A stretch of DNA of 64,000 nucleotides from Secundilactobacillus mixtipabuli (GCF_002217925.1 NZ_BCMF01000001.1:62001-126000), one strand, 5' to 3'; positions 25,571-34,433 are shown, counted from the stretch's first letter. Numbers and translations are program-made. Notes: generated by a model from the letters alone, not told the origin.

Positions 25571-27124
25571 TTAAGCGTTAACCGAAACCTCACGTGCAAG
25601 CGCATCAAAAGCGCCGAGGGCTGCGGTAGCGCCGGAACCCATGGAAATGATGATCTGCTTGTAAGCAGAGTTGGTGCAGTCACCGGCAGCAAAGACGTTA
25701 GCTAAACTGGTAGCGCCCTTATCGTTAACGATGATCTGCCCTTGCTTATCCATATCCATGCATTCGGATAACCAGCCTGTGTTAGGAACCAAACCAATTT
25801 GAACAAAGATACCGTCAACGGTTAATGACTTGGAATCACCGGTTGAACGATCCGTGTAAACTAAACCATTGACCCGGCCATCGCCTTCAATACTGGTAGT
25901 TTGGGCGTTGGTGATAAGCTCAACGTTAGCCATGGACTCAGCCTTTTCAACCAGCACAGCATCCGCAGCAATCTTCGGTCCGAACTCTAGCACGGAAACG
26001 TGTTTAGCAATCCCAGCTAAGTCGATTGCGGCTTCAACACCGGAATTACCGCCACCAATAACGGCAACGTTTTTGCCCTTGTATAGCGGTCCATCACAGT
26101 GAGGGCAGTAAGCAACGCCTTTATTGCGAAATTCTTTTTCACCTGGCACACCGATATTCTTCCAGTGCGCACCAGTTGCGATAATGACCGTTCGCCCTTT
26201 CAGCGTGGTATCACCCTTTAATTGAACCTGAACGGGTGAACCTTCAGTCAGACCAGTGACCGTTTGACCGTCGATCAGCGTAACGTTGTACTTCGTCATT
26301 TGCGCTTGAATGTTTTGCATCAGCTGCTCACCCTCGATGTAGTCGGTACCGATCAAATTCTCAATACCAACGGTTTCAAGGGGCTGGCCGCCAATATGAT
26401 CAGCGACTACCGCAGTGGATAAGCCTTTACGGGCTGAATAGATTGCGGCTGAACCGGCAGCGGGACCGCCGCCAATGATCAAAACATCATAAGTCTTGTC
26501 AGAAACATCATCGTTAACTGCAGCAACGGCGGCTTTCCCCTGTGCCTTGTTAACCAGCTGTTCCAACGTTGCGCGGCCGTTGTGCCATTCTTCACCGTTC
26601 AAGAAAACGGTTGGCACGGCCATAATATCGTTAGCTTCTGCTTCATCCTGGAACATGCCGCCTTCGATCATGGTGTGGGTAATGTGCGGATTCAGCAAAC
26701 TCATAATATCTAACGCTTGTACCACGTCTGGACAGTTATGACAGCTCAAGCTGGCAAAGGTTTCAAAGTGGAGGTCCTGGTCAATTGCCTCGATTTGTTG
26801 ACGGACTTTCTCTGAAATCTTCGGTGCGTGACCGGAAACCTGCAAGAGTGCCAATACGAAGGACTCGAATTCGTGGCCTAGTGGAATCCCCGCAAAGGTA
26901 ATCCCAGAAGGTGCTGCGCCCTGAGCGTCCAACGTGAAGCTGGGCTGGCGTTTCAGTGAACCTTCAGCGATCGACAGCTTAGGTGACAAGGCCGCCACTT
27001 CATTCAAGAAGTCGCGGACCTTAGTACCATTTGCCGAGTTACCAGCGTCTAACGTAAAGACCACTGGTTGCTGAAGCAACTGTAAATAACTGCTCAGCTG
27101 TTGTTTTAATTTGTCATCTAACAT
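25571..27124 (-). CDS. ahpF: Alkyl hydroperoxide reductase subunit F (NADH:AhpC reductase)
   Basis: Flavoprotein that passes electrons from NADH to AhpC. N-terminal tandem thioredoxin-like domain with CHNC (128-131), then the FAD site GGGPAAGSAAIYSAR, the second active disulfide CPHC, the NADH site GGGNSGVEAA and the C-terminal FAD motif VFAAGDCTN. 517 residues is full length. Its ATG overlaps the ahpC stop (TAATG), so the two subunits are translationally coupled. Confidence 0.97.
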   Translation of the reverse strand: MLDDKLKQQLSSYLQLLQQPVVFTLDAGNSANGTKVRDFLNEVAALSPKLSIAEGSLKRQPSFTLDAQGAAPSGITFAGIPLGHEFESFVLALLQVSGHAPKISEKVRQQIEAIDQDLHFETFASLSCHNCPDVVQALDIMSLLNPHITHTMIEGGMFQDEAEANDIMAVPTVFLNGEEWHNGRATLEQLVNKAQGKAAVAAVNDDVSDKTYDVLIIGGGPAAGSAAIYSARKGLSTAVVADHIGGQPLETVGIENLIGTDYIEGEQLMQNIQAQMTKYNVTLIDGQTVTGLTEGSPVQVQLKGDTTLKGRTVIIATGAHWKNIGVPGEKEFRNKGVAYCPHCDGPLYKGKNVAVIGGGNSGVEAAIDLAGIAKHVSVLEFGPKIAADAVLVEKAESMANVELITNAQTTSIEGDGRVNGLVYTDRSTGDSKSLTVDGIFVQIGLVPNTGWLSECMDMDKQGQIIVNDKGATSLANVFAAGDCTNSAYKQIIISMGSGATAALGAFDALAREVSVNA

Positions 27125-27687
27125 TAAATCTTACCAACAAGATCGAGGCCTGGGGTTAAGGTTTCTGAACCTTCCTTCCACTTAGCAGGACATACTTCAC
27201 CTGGGTGGGATTCAACGTACTGACCCGCTTTAATGCGGTCGATGTATTCAGCAGCGTTCCGACCAATGCCGTCAGCATTGATTTCTAGTGACTGAACAAC
27301 CCCGTCTTTGTCCAAGATGAATGTCCCACGTTGTGCGAGACCGGCTTCTTCATCGAAGACGTCGAACATCTTAGCTAATTGATGAGATGGATCACCAATC
27401 ATGGCGTATTGCAATTTACCCACAGCATCCGATTCATCATGCCATGCCTTGTGGACAAAATGAGTATCTTCAGACACTGAGTAAACTTCAACGCCTAAAC
27501 TTTGTAAGGTTTGATATTGATCTTGTAAATCTTCCAATTCGGTTGGGCAGACAAATGAAAAGTCAGCTGGATAAAACATCACAACGCTCCAGTGTCCCTT
27601 TAGATCTGCATCGGTAACATCGATAAACTCGCCCTTTTGATAAGCCTGTGCTTTAAATTCTTCAATCTGTTTTCCTACTAAACTCAT
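27124..27687 (-). CDS. ahpC: Alkyl hydroperoxide reductase subunit C (2-Cys peroxiredoxin)
   Basis: Peroxiredoxin that reduces H2O2, organic peroxides and peroxynitrite. Peroxidatic Cys47 lies in [13 protein letters not shown], and resolving Cys166 in GEVCPAKW. 187 residues, the standard size. AAGGAGG precedes the ATG. It is first in the ahpCF operon. A perfect 12-bp inverted repeat upstream may bind a peroxide or redox regulator. Confidence 0.97.
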   Translation of the reverse strand: MSLVGKQIEEFKAQAYQKGEFIDVTDADLKGHWSVVMFYPADFSFVCPTELEDLQDQYQTLQSLGVEVYSVSEDTHFVHKAWHDESDAVGKLQYAMIGDPSHQLAKMFDVFDEEAGLAQRGTFILDKDGVVQSLEINADGIGRNAAEYIDRIKAGQYVESHPGEVCPAKWKEGSETLTPGLDLVGKI

Positions 27688-27736
27688 GTTCGAAAACCTC
27701 CTTAGAATTTGCTACAAGTTCATTGTACAATGTAAT

Positions 27737-27765
27737 GATTCTAATTTAAAGGGTAAATTAGAATC
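27737..27765. promoter_or_regulatory. Perfect inverted repeat upstream of ahpC
   Basis: GATTCTAATTTA and TAAATTAGAATC are separated by AAGGG. Next to it is the palindrome ATTGTACAAT (27722-27731). The position 50-80 bp before ahpC suits an operator, perhaps for a PerR-type regulator, but it does not match the PerR consensus closely. Confidence 0.55.
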
Positions 27766-27887
27766 TTTCTAGATTTCTGAGACAGATTGTTCATTTAGTT
27801 GTATTAATAACTTTACTCGATTTATCAAGTAAGTTGTTAGCGGTTTTGATTTCTCTTCCATTTTACCACCTAACCCTGTCAAAATAA

Positions 27888-27917
27888 AAAACCGTACTAA
27901 CTAAGTACGGTTTTTGA
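27888..27917 (-). terminator. Terminator after the small membrane protein genes
   Basis: AAAACCGTACT and AGTACGGTTTTT with loop AACTA. It lies 3' of the 46-residue protein on the minus strand, and flanks suit both directions. Confidence 0.8.
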
Positions 27918-27924
27918 TTGTTGA

Positions 27925-28065
27925 TTACCGGTGCAATTTCTTTTGAATCGCGTCACCGATCGAATCAACTTTCTTAGCTGCAAATACCGTTCCGCCAACG
28001 AGAACGCCGCCGACGATCAGAGTACTGGCAACCATAAATTTAAATACGGATTGAATGGCATCCAT
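27925..28065 (-). CDS. Small membrane protein (46 residues)
   Basis: Starts MDAIQSVFKFMVAS and continues TLIVGGVLVGGTVFAA, one hydrophobic helix, then a charged tail AKKVDSIGDAIQKKLHR. AAAGGTGG lies before the ATG. It is 18 bp downstream of the GlsB-like gene and upstream of a shared terminator, which supports a real gene. I do not recognise the family; envelope association is likely. Confidence 0.7.
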   Translation of the reverse strand: MDAIQSVFKFMVASTLIVGGVLVGGTVFAAKKVDSIGDAIQKKLHR

Positions 28066-28083
28066 GCTATCAGCCACCTTTCA

Positions 28084-28338
28084 TTAGGCCTTATCTTTTC
28101 GTAGTCCTAAAACGATCGATACGATTACAACCAGGATGACAGCGCCGATTATCGAAGGAATCAGTGCCATCCCCGCTAAGCTTGGACCCCAAGTACCCAG
28201 TAATGCCTGACCTAGCCACGCACCTAATAGTCCGGCAATAATATTCGAGATCCAGCCCATGGCGGCACCGTGGTTCGTGATTGCTCCTGCAATTGCGCCA
28301 ATAATCGCGCCAACAATGAGTGACCATAATAAACCCAT
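28084..28338 (-). CDS. GlsB/YeaQ/YmgE (transglycosylase-associated) membrane protein
   Basis: 84 residues with three membrane segments and the Gly-rich pattern GAIIGAIAGAITNHGAAMGW, NIIAGLLGAWLGQALLG and SIIGAVILVVIVSIVLGL, matching PF04226. These proteins are induced by general stress in many bacteria, but their activity is not established. AAGGAGG before the ATG. Forms a two-gene unit with the 46-residue protein. Confidence 0.88.
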   Translation of the reverse strand: MGLLWSLIVGAIIGAIAGAITNHGAAMGWISNIIAGLLGAWLGQALLGTWGPSLAGMALIPSIIGAVILVVIVSIVLGLRKDKA

Positions 28339-28552
28339 AGTAATACCTCCTTATCGACTTAACTGACCATCAATTTTCTATAATCCCAGCATAGCAAATA
28401 CTGTGTATTGAACGCTACAAATATGATAATTATTTTTTTATGTTAATCATCATTATTGATTTATGTTACTTATTTTTAACCTGTCTATTTTAATCAGAAT
28501 CAATTTTACGTTAGAATAGAACCATTCAATAGACAGAAAGTCAGGTGCTCAC

Positions 28553-31075
28553 GTGGTCCAACCAATTGATCATATCGAAGTTCGCGGCGGGAACGTCAAT
28601 AACCTGAAAAACATCGACGTTGATATCCCGTTAAATAAATTTGTTGCCATCTCTGGCCCTTCCGGTTCCGGTAAGAGTTCGCTTGCTATGGGAATTCTTT
28701 ACGCTGAAGGCTCCAGACGATACTTAGACGCCCTATCCACTTACACACGGCGCCGAATCGCGCAAAACAAAAAATCTCAGGTTCAATCAGTCAAACATAT
28801 ACCATCAGCACTAGCACTGCGACAACGGCCGACCATTCCTTCAGAACGCTCTACGGTAGGCTCCCTAACAGAGGCCTTTAACGTCGTTCGTCTAATCTTT
28901 TCTCGACTAGGCTCTGTCGTGTGTCCCAACGGTCACCGACTGCCACCGACAATCGAAATCGCCCAAAAGATGGATTTGGCCGGCGATGACATGGGCATGA
29001 TCACCTGTCCAACGTGTGGCGTCCGGTTTATGGCTAACGGTGCCGAGGATTTTTCATTCAATTCCACTGGCGCCTGTCCCACTTGTCACGGACTGGGCGT
29101 TGTCAGGGAATTAGACGAATCTAAACTGATTGGTGACGAGAACCTTACCATTGACCAAGGGGTAGTGGGTTCATGGCACTTGCCCGGCCGAAATTTCATG
29201 CCCAAGGTCGTGGCTACTTTGGGTGTCCGGACTGATGTGCCTTACAAAGAACTGTCAGATAAGGAAAAAGAAATCGTGCTTCACGGTAAAAAAGAAACCC
29301 ATCCGGTCAATATCAGTTCTGGTACTGGCCGAGTGTTCCACATGGACAATGCACTGTACGAAAATGCCTATGCTGCTGTTGAAGATTCGCTGGAGTCAGT
29401 CACTAGTGAACGTTCAATTGCTCGAATCAACCAGTTTTACCACTTCTCAACCTGTCCGACCTGCCACGGCTCCCGGATGAATCCGGAACGTTTGAAGCAG
29501 TTAGTCGGTGGCAAAAACATCGCTGAAGTCGCTGACATGCAACTCAGTGATTTAGCCAAATGGGAAGCTGACACTAAGGCAGCTTTACCCGCTGACATGG
29601 CTTCATTAGCCAAAATTCTTTTTACTGAACTGGATGATAATTTACGCCCATTACTTGAGTTAGGTTTGGAATACCTTAGCCTTTCTCGTAGCGGTAACAC
29701 TTTGTCTACCGGTGAATTACAACGAATCCAGCTAGCACGGACGTTGCGGACCGAAACCACTGGGGTACTCTATGTATTGGACGAACCCTCCATTGGTCTG
29801 CATCCCGATAATATTAAGGGATTGATCAACGTTTTCCGTCAGCTGATCGCTCAAGGTAACTCTCTGGTGGTTGTCGATCATGAAGTCGATATCATTTCAG
29901 CCGCCGATTGGGTGATTGAAATCGGTCCTGGGTCTGGTGATGAAGGCGGCCAAGTCATCGCGCAAGGTACGCCAAATCAATTAGTGGCCAATCCCAAATC
30001 GCTCATTGGGCCATTCATCTCCGGACGAGCGAACATTTTGCAAACCAAGCACTCGGCTAAGAAGCCGACGGGCCAGTCTACTCACGTTAAAATCAGTGAC
30101 CATTTCAACTTGCATCACGTTGAAGCTACTTTTCCGGATAATAAAGTGACTGCCATTACTGGTTTTTCTGGTGCTGGTAAAACCAGTTTGATCATCGATT
30201 CGCTAGTACCCGCCATTCGAGCACAAAAACAGCACCAGCAATTACCGCAGCAAGTAAGTGCCTTGACCACGGATCTGCAGGATGTTGTCAGCGTGGATGC
30301 TAGCCCAGTCGGTAAAAACGCCCGCTCAACGCTAGCAACTTACACCAATATCATGAACGCCCTGCGGCATATGTTTGCCGACCTGCCTGAATCAAAAGCT
30401 AAGGGGTACGGCATTGCTTACTTTTCTTACAACAATAAGCAGGGTGCCTGCCCAAACTGCGGAGGCCTGGGAAATATTACTTTGGATATCCAGTACCTGC
30501 CAGATATGGAAGAAGTCTGCCCCGTTTGCCATGGCACTCGGTATAAGGACGAGATTCAGCAGATTAAATGGCATGGTTATTCTATCGTCGATTTATTGAA
30601 TTTATCCGTTGAAGAAGCCATCCCCGTCTTTAAGGACGTGCCGCGAATTGAACATCAGTTGAAGCAACTCAAGGAAGTCGGCCTCGCTTACCTTCACTTG
30701 GGTGAAAGCACCCCAACGTTATCTGGCGGTGAAGCCCAGCGGTTGAAGCTGGTCTCTCACCTGACCAAGAAGCAGGCTGGTACCCTATTCGTTTTCGATG
30801 AACCATCGATCGGCCTGCATCCGCTAGACGTACAAACCCTGTTGCAAATCATTGACCGCCTACGCATCAATGGTGCCACGATCCTCATCATCACCCATGA
30901 CGTGGACTTGATGCTAAACGCCGATTATCTCATCGATATGGGGCCTCGCGGTGGCGCTGCTGGCGGGAGAATTGTGGCTGCTGGGCAACCGCTAGAACTG
31001 GTGAAAAAGCCAACTAGCTTGACCACCGAATATTTGGCAAAGCATTGGCAGAAATTCGGCAAGCCCGAAAATTAA
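28553..31075 (+). CDS. UvrA-like ABC protein (UvrA2 class)
   Basis: Two UvrA-type ABC modules in 840 residues. Walker A sites are GPSGSGKSS (about 35-43) and GFSGAGKTS (about 540-550); signatures STGELQRIQLAR and LSGGEAQRLKLV; Walker B VLDEPSIGLH and VFDEPSIGLH. Zinc-binding CPTC/CPTCHG and CPNCGG/CPVCHG pairs are present. It is about 100 residues shorter than UvrA and seems to lack the UvrB-binding insertion, as in the UvrA2 paralogues linked to drug tolerance or damage recognition. GTG start. Not expected to be the main excision-repair UvrA. Confidence 0.88.
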   Translation: MVQPIDHIEVRGGNVNNLKNIDVDIPLNKFVAISGPSGSGKSSLAMGILYAEGSRRYLDALSTYTRRRIAQNKKSQVQSVKHIPSALALRQRPTIPSERSTVGSLTEAFNVVRLIFSRLGSVVCPNGHRLPPTIEIAQKMDLAGDDMGMITCPTCGVRFMANGAEDFSFNSTGACPTCHGLGVVRELDESKLIGDENLTIDQGVVGSWHLPGRNFMPKVVATLGVRTDVPYKELSDKEKEIVLHGKKETHPVNISSGTGRVFHMDNALYENAYAAVEDSLESVTSERSIARINQFYHFSTCPTCHGSRMNPERLKQLVGGKNIAEVADMQLSDLAKWEADTKAALPADMASLAKILFTELDDNLRPLLELGLEYLSLSRSGNTLSTGELQRIQLARTLRTETTGVLYVLDEPSIGLHPDNIKGLINVFRQLIAQGNSLVVVDHEVDIISAADWVIEIGPGSGDEGGQVIAQGTPNQLVANPKSLIGPFISGRANILQTKHSAKKPTGQSTHVKISDHFNLHHVEATFPDNKVTAITGFSGAGKTSLIIDSLVPAIRAQKQHQQLPQQVSALTTDLQDVVSVDASPVGKNARSTLATYTNIMNALRHMFADLPESKAKGYGIAYFSYNNKQGACPNCGGLGNITLDIQYLPDMEEVCPVCHGTRYKDEIQQIKWHGYSIVDLLNLSVEEAIPVFKDVPRIEHQLKQLKEVGLAYLHLGESTPTLSGGEAQRLKLVSHLTKKQAGTLFVFDEPSIGLHPLDVQTLLQIIDRLRINGATILIITHDVDLMLNADYLIDMGPRGGAAGGRIVAAGQPLELVKKPTSLTTEYLAKHWQKFGKPEN

Positions 31076-31099
31076 TTTTGTTTTGACATATTCACTTAA

Positions 31100-31129
31100 T
31101 TGACTATGTCGTCTAATTGATGATAAACT
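31100..31129 (+). promoter_or_regulatory. Promoter of the antitoxin-like RNA (decayed locus)
   Basis: TTGACT and TAAACT with an 18-base spacer lie just before the structured RNA. Confidence 0.6.
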
Positions 31130-31135
31130 CATTAT

Positions 31136-31256
31136 GTAAGTGAAAGACGTTCAAACGTCTCTCACTGTAGAGCCGTTAATGACGGCTAGCTGTTATTTAG
31201 TCAAAAAGACCGCTTAACTTTCTGCCAAAAGTTTTGTCAGCGGTCTTTTTTGATGG
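31136..31256 (+). ncRNA. Antitoxin-like antisense RNA of a decayed type I toxin-antitoxin locus
   Basis: GTGA.AGACGTT/AACGTCT..CAC hairpin, then GTAGAGCCGTTAATGACGGC and a convergent terminator AAAAGACCGC/GCGGTCTTTTTT shared with the toxin-side frame. The block CTGYAGAGCCGTTAWTGACGG recurs in the intact locus at 59.9 kb at the same place relative to the terminator, which identifies the two loci as relatives. Confidence 0.65.
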
Positions 31257-31386
31257 TTTTTAAAAGTTCCCGAACAACCTTTACTAGATTGGATAATTCT
31301 TCGACCAACAAGTCCGCATAATGAACTGTTAACGTCAGACCAACTAGTAAGCTGATTAAAACGGAAAATTACTATTTGTTTGTCAT
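31237..31386 (-). pseudogene. Degenerate small membrane toxin
   Basis: Minus-strand frame with MTNK followed by two stop codons (TAG TAA), then 43 codons that read FSVLISLLVGLTLTV..., one membrane helix, and a basic amphipathic end (VKVVRELLKTIKKDR). The intact toxin at 60 kb is also 43 residues with the same layout. No ATG, GTG or TTG start with a ribosome site remains before the helix. The convergent terminator overlaps its 3' end, as in Fst-type loci. I read this as a dead toxin gene. Confidence 0.6.
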
Positions 31387-31403
31387 CTAAATTTTTCAAT
31401 CAG

Positions 31404-31640
31404 TTGACAGCAGCTCACTAAGCATGTTAATTTAGCTTCATACACAACAAAGGAGGCCTCGCCCATTGAAGATCTAAGTCAACCGTTAGAACCTAGCACC
31501 GCGATTTCCGTTAAAGGGGAATACTGTGCAGTTCTGGCATTGACCTAGACCTTCTCTAGCGAGCCTAAACGCATCATCGTTATGCGCAAAGCACCTGGAG
31601 AATTGTTCTCAGGTGTTTTTTTAATGCCCAAAAACTGCCG
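31404..31640 (+). promoter_or_regulatory. Promoter and attenuator leader of the ABC-F gene
   Basis: A promoter TTGACA-17-TTAATT (31404-31432) is followed by AAAGGAGG (31449-31456), a short reading frame, two small hairpins (CTAGA/TCTAG and CGCAT/ATGCG) and a terminator CACCTG..AGAA/TTCT.CAGGTG with seven T residues (31592-31624), ahead of the ABC-F start. Antibiotic-responsive ABC-F genes are often controlled by ribosome stalling on such leaders. Here the frame could be TTG-AAG-ATC-stop (31466-31477), or a 27-codon frame from ATT (31465-31548). Confidence 0.65.
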
Positions 31641-31671
31641 CGGTGCCCGTTAAGAAACTGGAGGACATCAT

Positions 31672-32577
31672 ATGTCGACTATTCAAATCACTCATTTAAC
31701 CTTCGCTTATCCTGGGCAGGATAACCTGTTTACCAACCAGAATTTAACCTTTGACAGTGGTTGGAAATTAGGCCTGACTGGCCGTAATGGCCGTGGTAAA
31801 ACCACCCTACTGAATCTGATTCGCGGAAAACTCAGCGGTCAAGGCAGCATCACGATGCCACTGACACCGCTCTATTTTCCGCAGCCGGTTAAAGATCCCA
31901 CGAAAGAAGCTTGGGTCGTTGCTACCGAAGCAAGCACAGCTGAATTATGGGAAATTCAACGTGAGCTGTCTCTCATGCATGTGGATGATGACCTGTTGTA
32001 CCGGCCATACGAAAGCCTTTCGGGTGGCGAACAGACCAAGGTCTTATTGGCGGCAACCTTTGCTAGCCAGACTGGTTTTCCACTATTGGATGAACCAACG
32101 AACCATCTGGATATCCGGGGCCGCGATCAGATTGCGGTTTATTTAAAGCAGGCCCAGCAAGGTTTCATCGCCATTTCACATGACCGGCATTTCCTAGATG
32201 TTGCCACTGACCATACCCTGACGATTGAAAAGCAGCAGCTGGTTTTGACTCAGGGTAATTATTCAGCATATGCTCAAGCCAAACAGTTAAAAGACCAATC
32301 GGAATACGCTGAACAGGCAAAGTTGCGGCGTGATATCGACCGGCTAAAACAAACTGCCGCTAGTAAACGGCAATGGAGCCATTCCCGCGAAGCTGACAAA
32401 TACGGCAACCCCCATAAAAAAGGCAGCGGTGCTGTCTATGACACCGGCTTTATTGGCGCGCGTTCTGCGCGGGTCATGCAAAAGGCCAAGAATCTGGAAC
32501 ACCGGATGGATAAAGCAATCACTGATAAAGAATCATTACTGCAAAACGTCGAGTTCGTTGACCCGTTGACCCGTTGA
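31672..32577 (+). CDS. ABC-F ribosome-protection-type protein, N-terminal half (split gene)
   Basis: First ABC module of an antibiotic-resistance type ABC-F protein (Lsa/Msr/Vga group), which would bind the ribosomal E site and displace macrolides, lincosamides, streptogramins or pleuromutilins. Walker A GRNGRGKT (about 37-44), signature LSGGEQTKVLLA, Walker B LLDEPTNHLD and HDRHFLD are present, followed by the charged interdomain linker. It ends at a TGA created by an extra TTGACCCG repeat unit (32551-32575); removing one 8-bp unit joins it in frame to the next gene. Confidence 0.88.
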   Translation: MSTIQITHLTFAYPGQDNLFTNQNLTFDSGWKLGLTGRNGRGKTTLLNLIRGKLSGQGSITMPLTPLYFPQPVKDPTKEAWVVATEASTAELWEIQRELSLMHVDDDLLYRPYESLSGGEQTKVLLAATFASQTGFPLLDEPTNHLDIRGRDQIAVYLKQAQQGFIAISHDRHFLDVATDHTLTIEKQQLVLTQGNYSAYAQAKQLKDQSEYAEQAKLRRDIDRLKQTAASKRQWSHSREADKYGNPHKKGSGAVYDTGFIGARSARVMQKAKNLEHRMDKAITDKESLLQNVEFVDPLTR

Positions 32578-32579
32578 CC

Positions 32580-33170
32580 ATGAATTATCAGCCAGACCAC
32601 CATGAAACCTTACTCTGGGTCAGAAACGTTCAACTCAGCTATGATGGTCAGCCGTTATTCTCAAAACCAATTAGCTTTGAACTCAATCGTGGCGACCGGC
32701 TAGCTCTAATTGGGCCAAACGGCAGTGGTAAATCATCTTTGATTGCTGCTATCTTGGGGCAGTTCAAGGGTGAGGTCACCGGTGAAATTCAACTCACGGA
32801 AAATGCGAAGCGGAGCCTAGTCCGTCAGCATTACCCGGATAATGTGGGAACGCTAACTCAGTTTGCTGAAAAGCGCGGACTGAGTTATCAAGCCCTATTG
32901 AACAACCTGAAAAAATTGGGGATGCCTCGTACAACCTTCAACACCCCCATTCAACAGCTATCAGCCGGCCAGCAAAAAAAGGTGGAACTGGCGGCCAGCT
33001 TAGCGACCCCCACTAGTCTTTACCTGTGGGATGAACCTTTGAATTACCTAGACGTGTTCAACCAAGAACAGCTCACAACGCTCATTCAAACCGTCCAGCC
33101 CACAATGCTCATAACAGAACATGACCGCGATTTCATCCAGTCGGTCAGCACCAAAATCGTGAGCCTTTAG
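32580..33170 (+). CDS. ABC-F protein, C-terminal half (split gene)
   Basis: Second ABC module: Walker A GPNGSGKSS, signature LSAGQQKKVELA, Walker B LYLWDEPLNYLDVF and switch TEHDRDF. The WDEPLNYLDVFNQEQL string is characteristic of the Lsa/Msr antibiotic-resistance branch. The ATG lies two bases after the TGA of the first half, so reinitiation is possible, giving two separate polypeptides. Whether two halves can function is unknown. A phase-variable 8-bp repeat is an alternative reading. Confidence 0.85.
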   Translation: MNYQPDHHETLLWVRNVQLSYDGQPLFSKPISFELNRGDRLALIGPNGSGKSSLIAAILGQFKGEVTGEIQLTENAKRSLVRQHYPDNVGTLTQFAEKRGLSYQALLNNLKKLGMPRTTFNTPIQQLSAGQQKKVELAASLATPTSLYLWDEPLNYLDVFNQEQLTTLIQTVQPTMLITEHDRDFIQSVSTKIVSL

Positions 33171-33242
33171 CGTTGCCAGACTCGCTGTTGCAAGTTAAAT
33201 GAGAACTCGCTATACTGATGAAAAATTACGGGGGATGAGTCT

Positions 33243-33632
33243 ATGGCAAAGTATGAAACGTTAGCCGAATACTTGGCTTCAATCAGTAAACCAGAAAACG
33301 CACAACAGTTAAGCGCACTGCTTGATAGTATCAAAACGCAATACCCACAGTTAGCGTTGCGCATCGCGTGGAATCAGCCGATGTTTACCGACCACGATAC
33401 CTTTATCATTGGTTTCTCGGCTGCCAGCAAAGACATGGCCGTTTCAGTAGAAGCCCCAATTTTCGAGAAATATCTGACGCAAATTAAAGTGTTAGGCTAT
33501 CGGGCAACAAAGCGTCAGTTCCACGTTGCTTGGGGAACCGAGATTGATGCAACCTTACTTCATCATTTGATTGAGGATGCCATCACGTATAAACAAGGAA
33601 TGACCACCTTTTGGGCACCTAAAACAAACTAA
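33243..33632 (+). CDS. DUF1801 / iron-chaperone-like protein
   Basis: 129 residues. YPQLALRIAWNQPMFTDHDTFIIGFSAASKDMAVSVEAP fits the DUF1801 (YdhG/Fra-like) core with its conserved Trp-Asn/Gly and F-x-G-F. A Bacillus member, Fra, delivers iron in Fe-S assembly; the function of this member is uncertain. Good start after GGGG(A)TGAG. Single gene followed by a terminator. Confidence 0.8.
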   Translation: MAKYETLAEYLASISKPENAQQLSALLDSIKTQYPQLALRIAWNQPMFTDHDTFIIGFSAASKDMAVSVEAPIFEKYLTQIKVLGYRATKRQFHVAWGTEIDATLLHHLIEDAITYKQGMTTFWAPKTN

Positions 33633-33636
33633 TCAA

Positions 33637-33682
33637 AAAAACCTGGTGAACAGTCAGCGACTGGACACCAGGTTTCTTTTTG
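33637..33682. terminator. Terminator between DUF1801 and tetR
   Basis: AAACCTGGTG.. and ..CACCAGGTTT with T-rich flank on both sides. Confidence 0.8.
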
Positions 33683-33687
33683 CTTAA

Positions 33688-34236
33688 TTATTGAACTTGA
33701 ACGATTTTTTCGATCATTTCAACTAAAAATGCTTTAAGCCGTAAACGGTCGCGCTGGTTGGACAAATCAGCCTGCCCTAGCACACCAAAAACGCCCTCTA
33801 ACATGAACGTACTTAATAACATCGGATCGTGTGATTTTCTAATCCGATAAATGACCGCTGGTGAATCTTGATTTTCCGCTGTAATATGCGTCATCAGCCA
33901 TTTTTGTAAAATTTGGTGATTTTCTGCGTAATGACGGTTGTTCGGATCGACTCTCAAATGAGAGAGCACATCATAATTATCCATAAAAAAGTCAGCAATT
34001 TCAGCAGGCGTATGCTCTTTTTTACCATCACTTAACCAGTCTTCGAGGATTTTATCAAGGACGCCCTCGGTCAAATCGATTTTATCATGAAAATATCGGT
34101 AAAATGTGCTGCGTTTTATAAATGCGGCTTCACAAATCTGAGTAACTTCAATGTTTTCAATCCGGTGAGTTTTTAATAAGGTCAGCATTGCTGTCGTTAT
34201 CTGGTTCCGGGTTCTTAAGCGTGCATATGAGGCCAT
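33688..34236 (-). CDS. TetR/AcrR-family regulator
   Basis: N-terminal TetR helix-turn-helix: VTQICEAAFIKRSTFYRYFHDKIDL (about residues 30-54), then a helical domain with no recognisable ligand site. 182 residues. Divergently transcribed from uppP; it may control itself or uppP. The start has a G-rich site. Confidence 0.85.
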   Translation of the reverse strand: MASYARLRTRNQITTAMLTLLKTHRIENIEVTQICEAAFIKRSTFYRYFHDKIDLTEGVLDKILEDWLSDGKKEHTPAEIADFFMDNYDVLSHLRVDPNNRHYAENHQILQKWLMTHITAENQDSPAVIYRIRKSHDPMLLSTFMLEGVFGVLGQADLSNQRDRLRLKAFLVEMIEKIVQVQ

Positions 34237-34433
34237 TATTTAACCCCCCCTGGGTGGATTTACCTAATAATTAAATTTTATAACAAGCTATGCAAGGCTG
34301 TAAATGCAAACGACTCCTAAATTACTATTATATTGGAACATACCCTAATATATGCCATCAAATCGAACACCAAATTGTTTATGTATCTTTTACTAAAAAA
34401 ATATAAACAGGGTGAAAACAGGCTTTTATAACC

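Noticed and set aside
31214-31399. 61-codon frame over the decayed toxin locus
   Set aside because: The other frame of the same strand shows a membrane helix plus basic tail matching the intact toxin; this frame has no such features.
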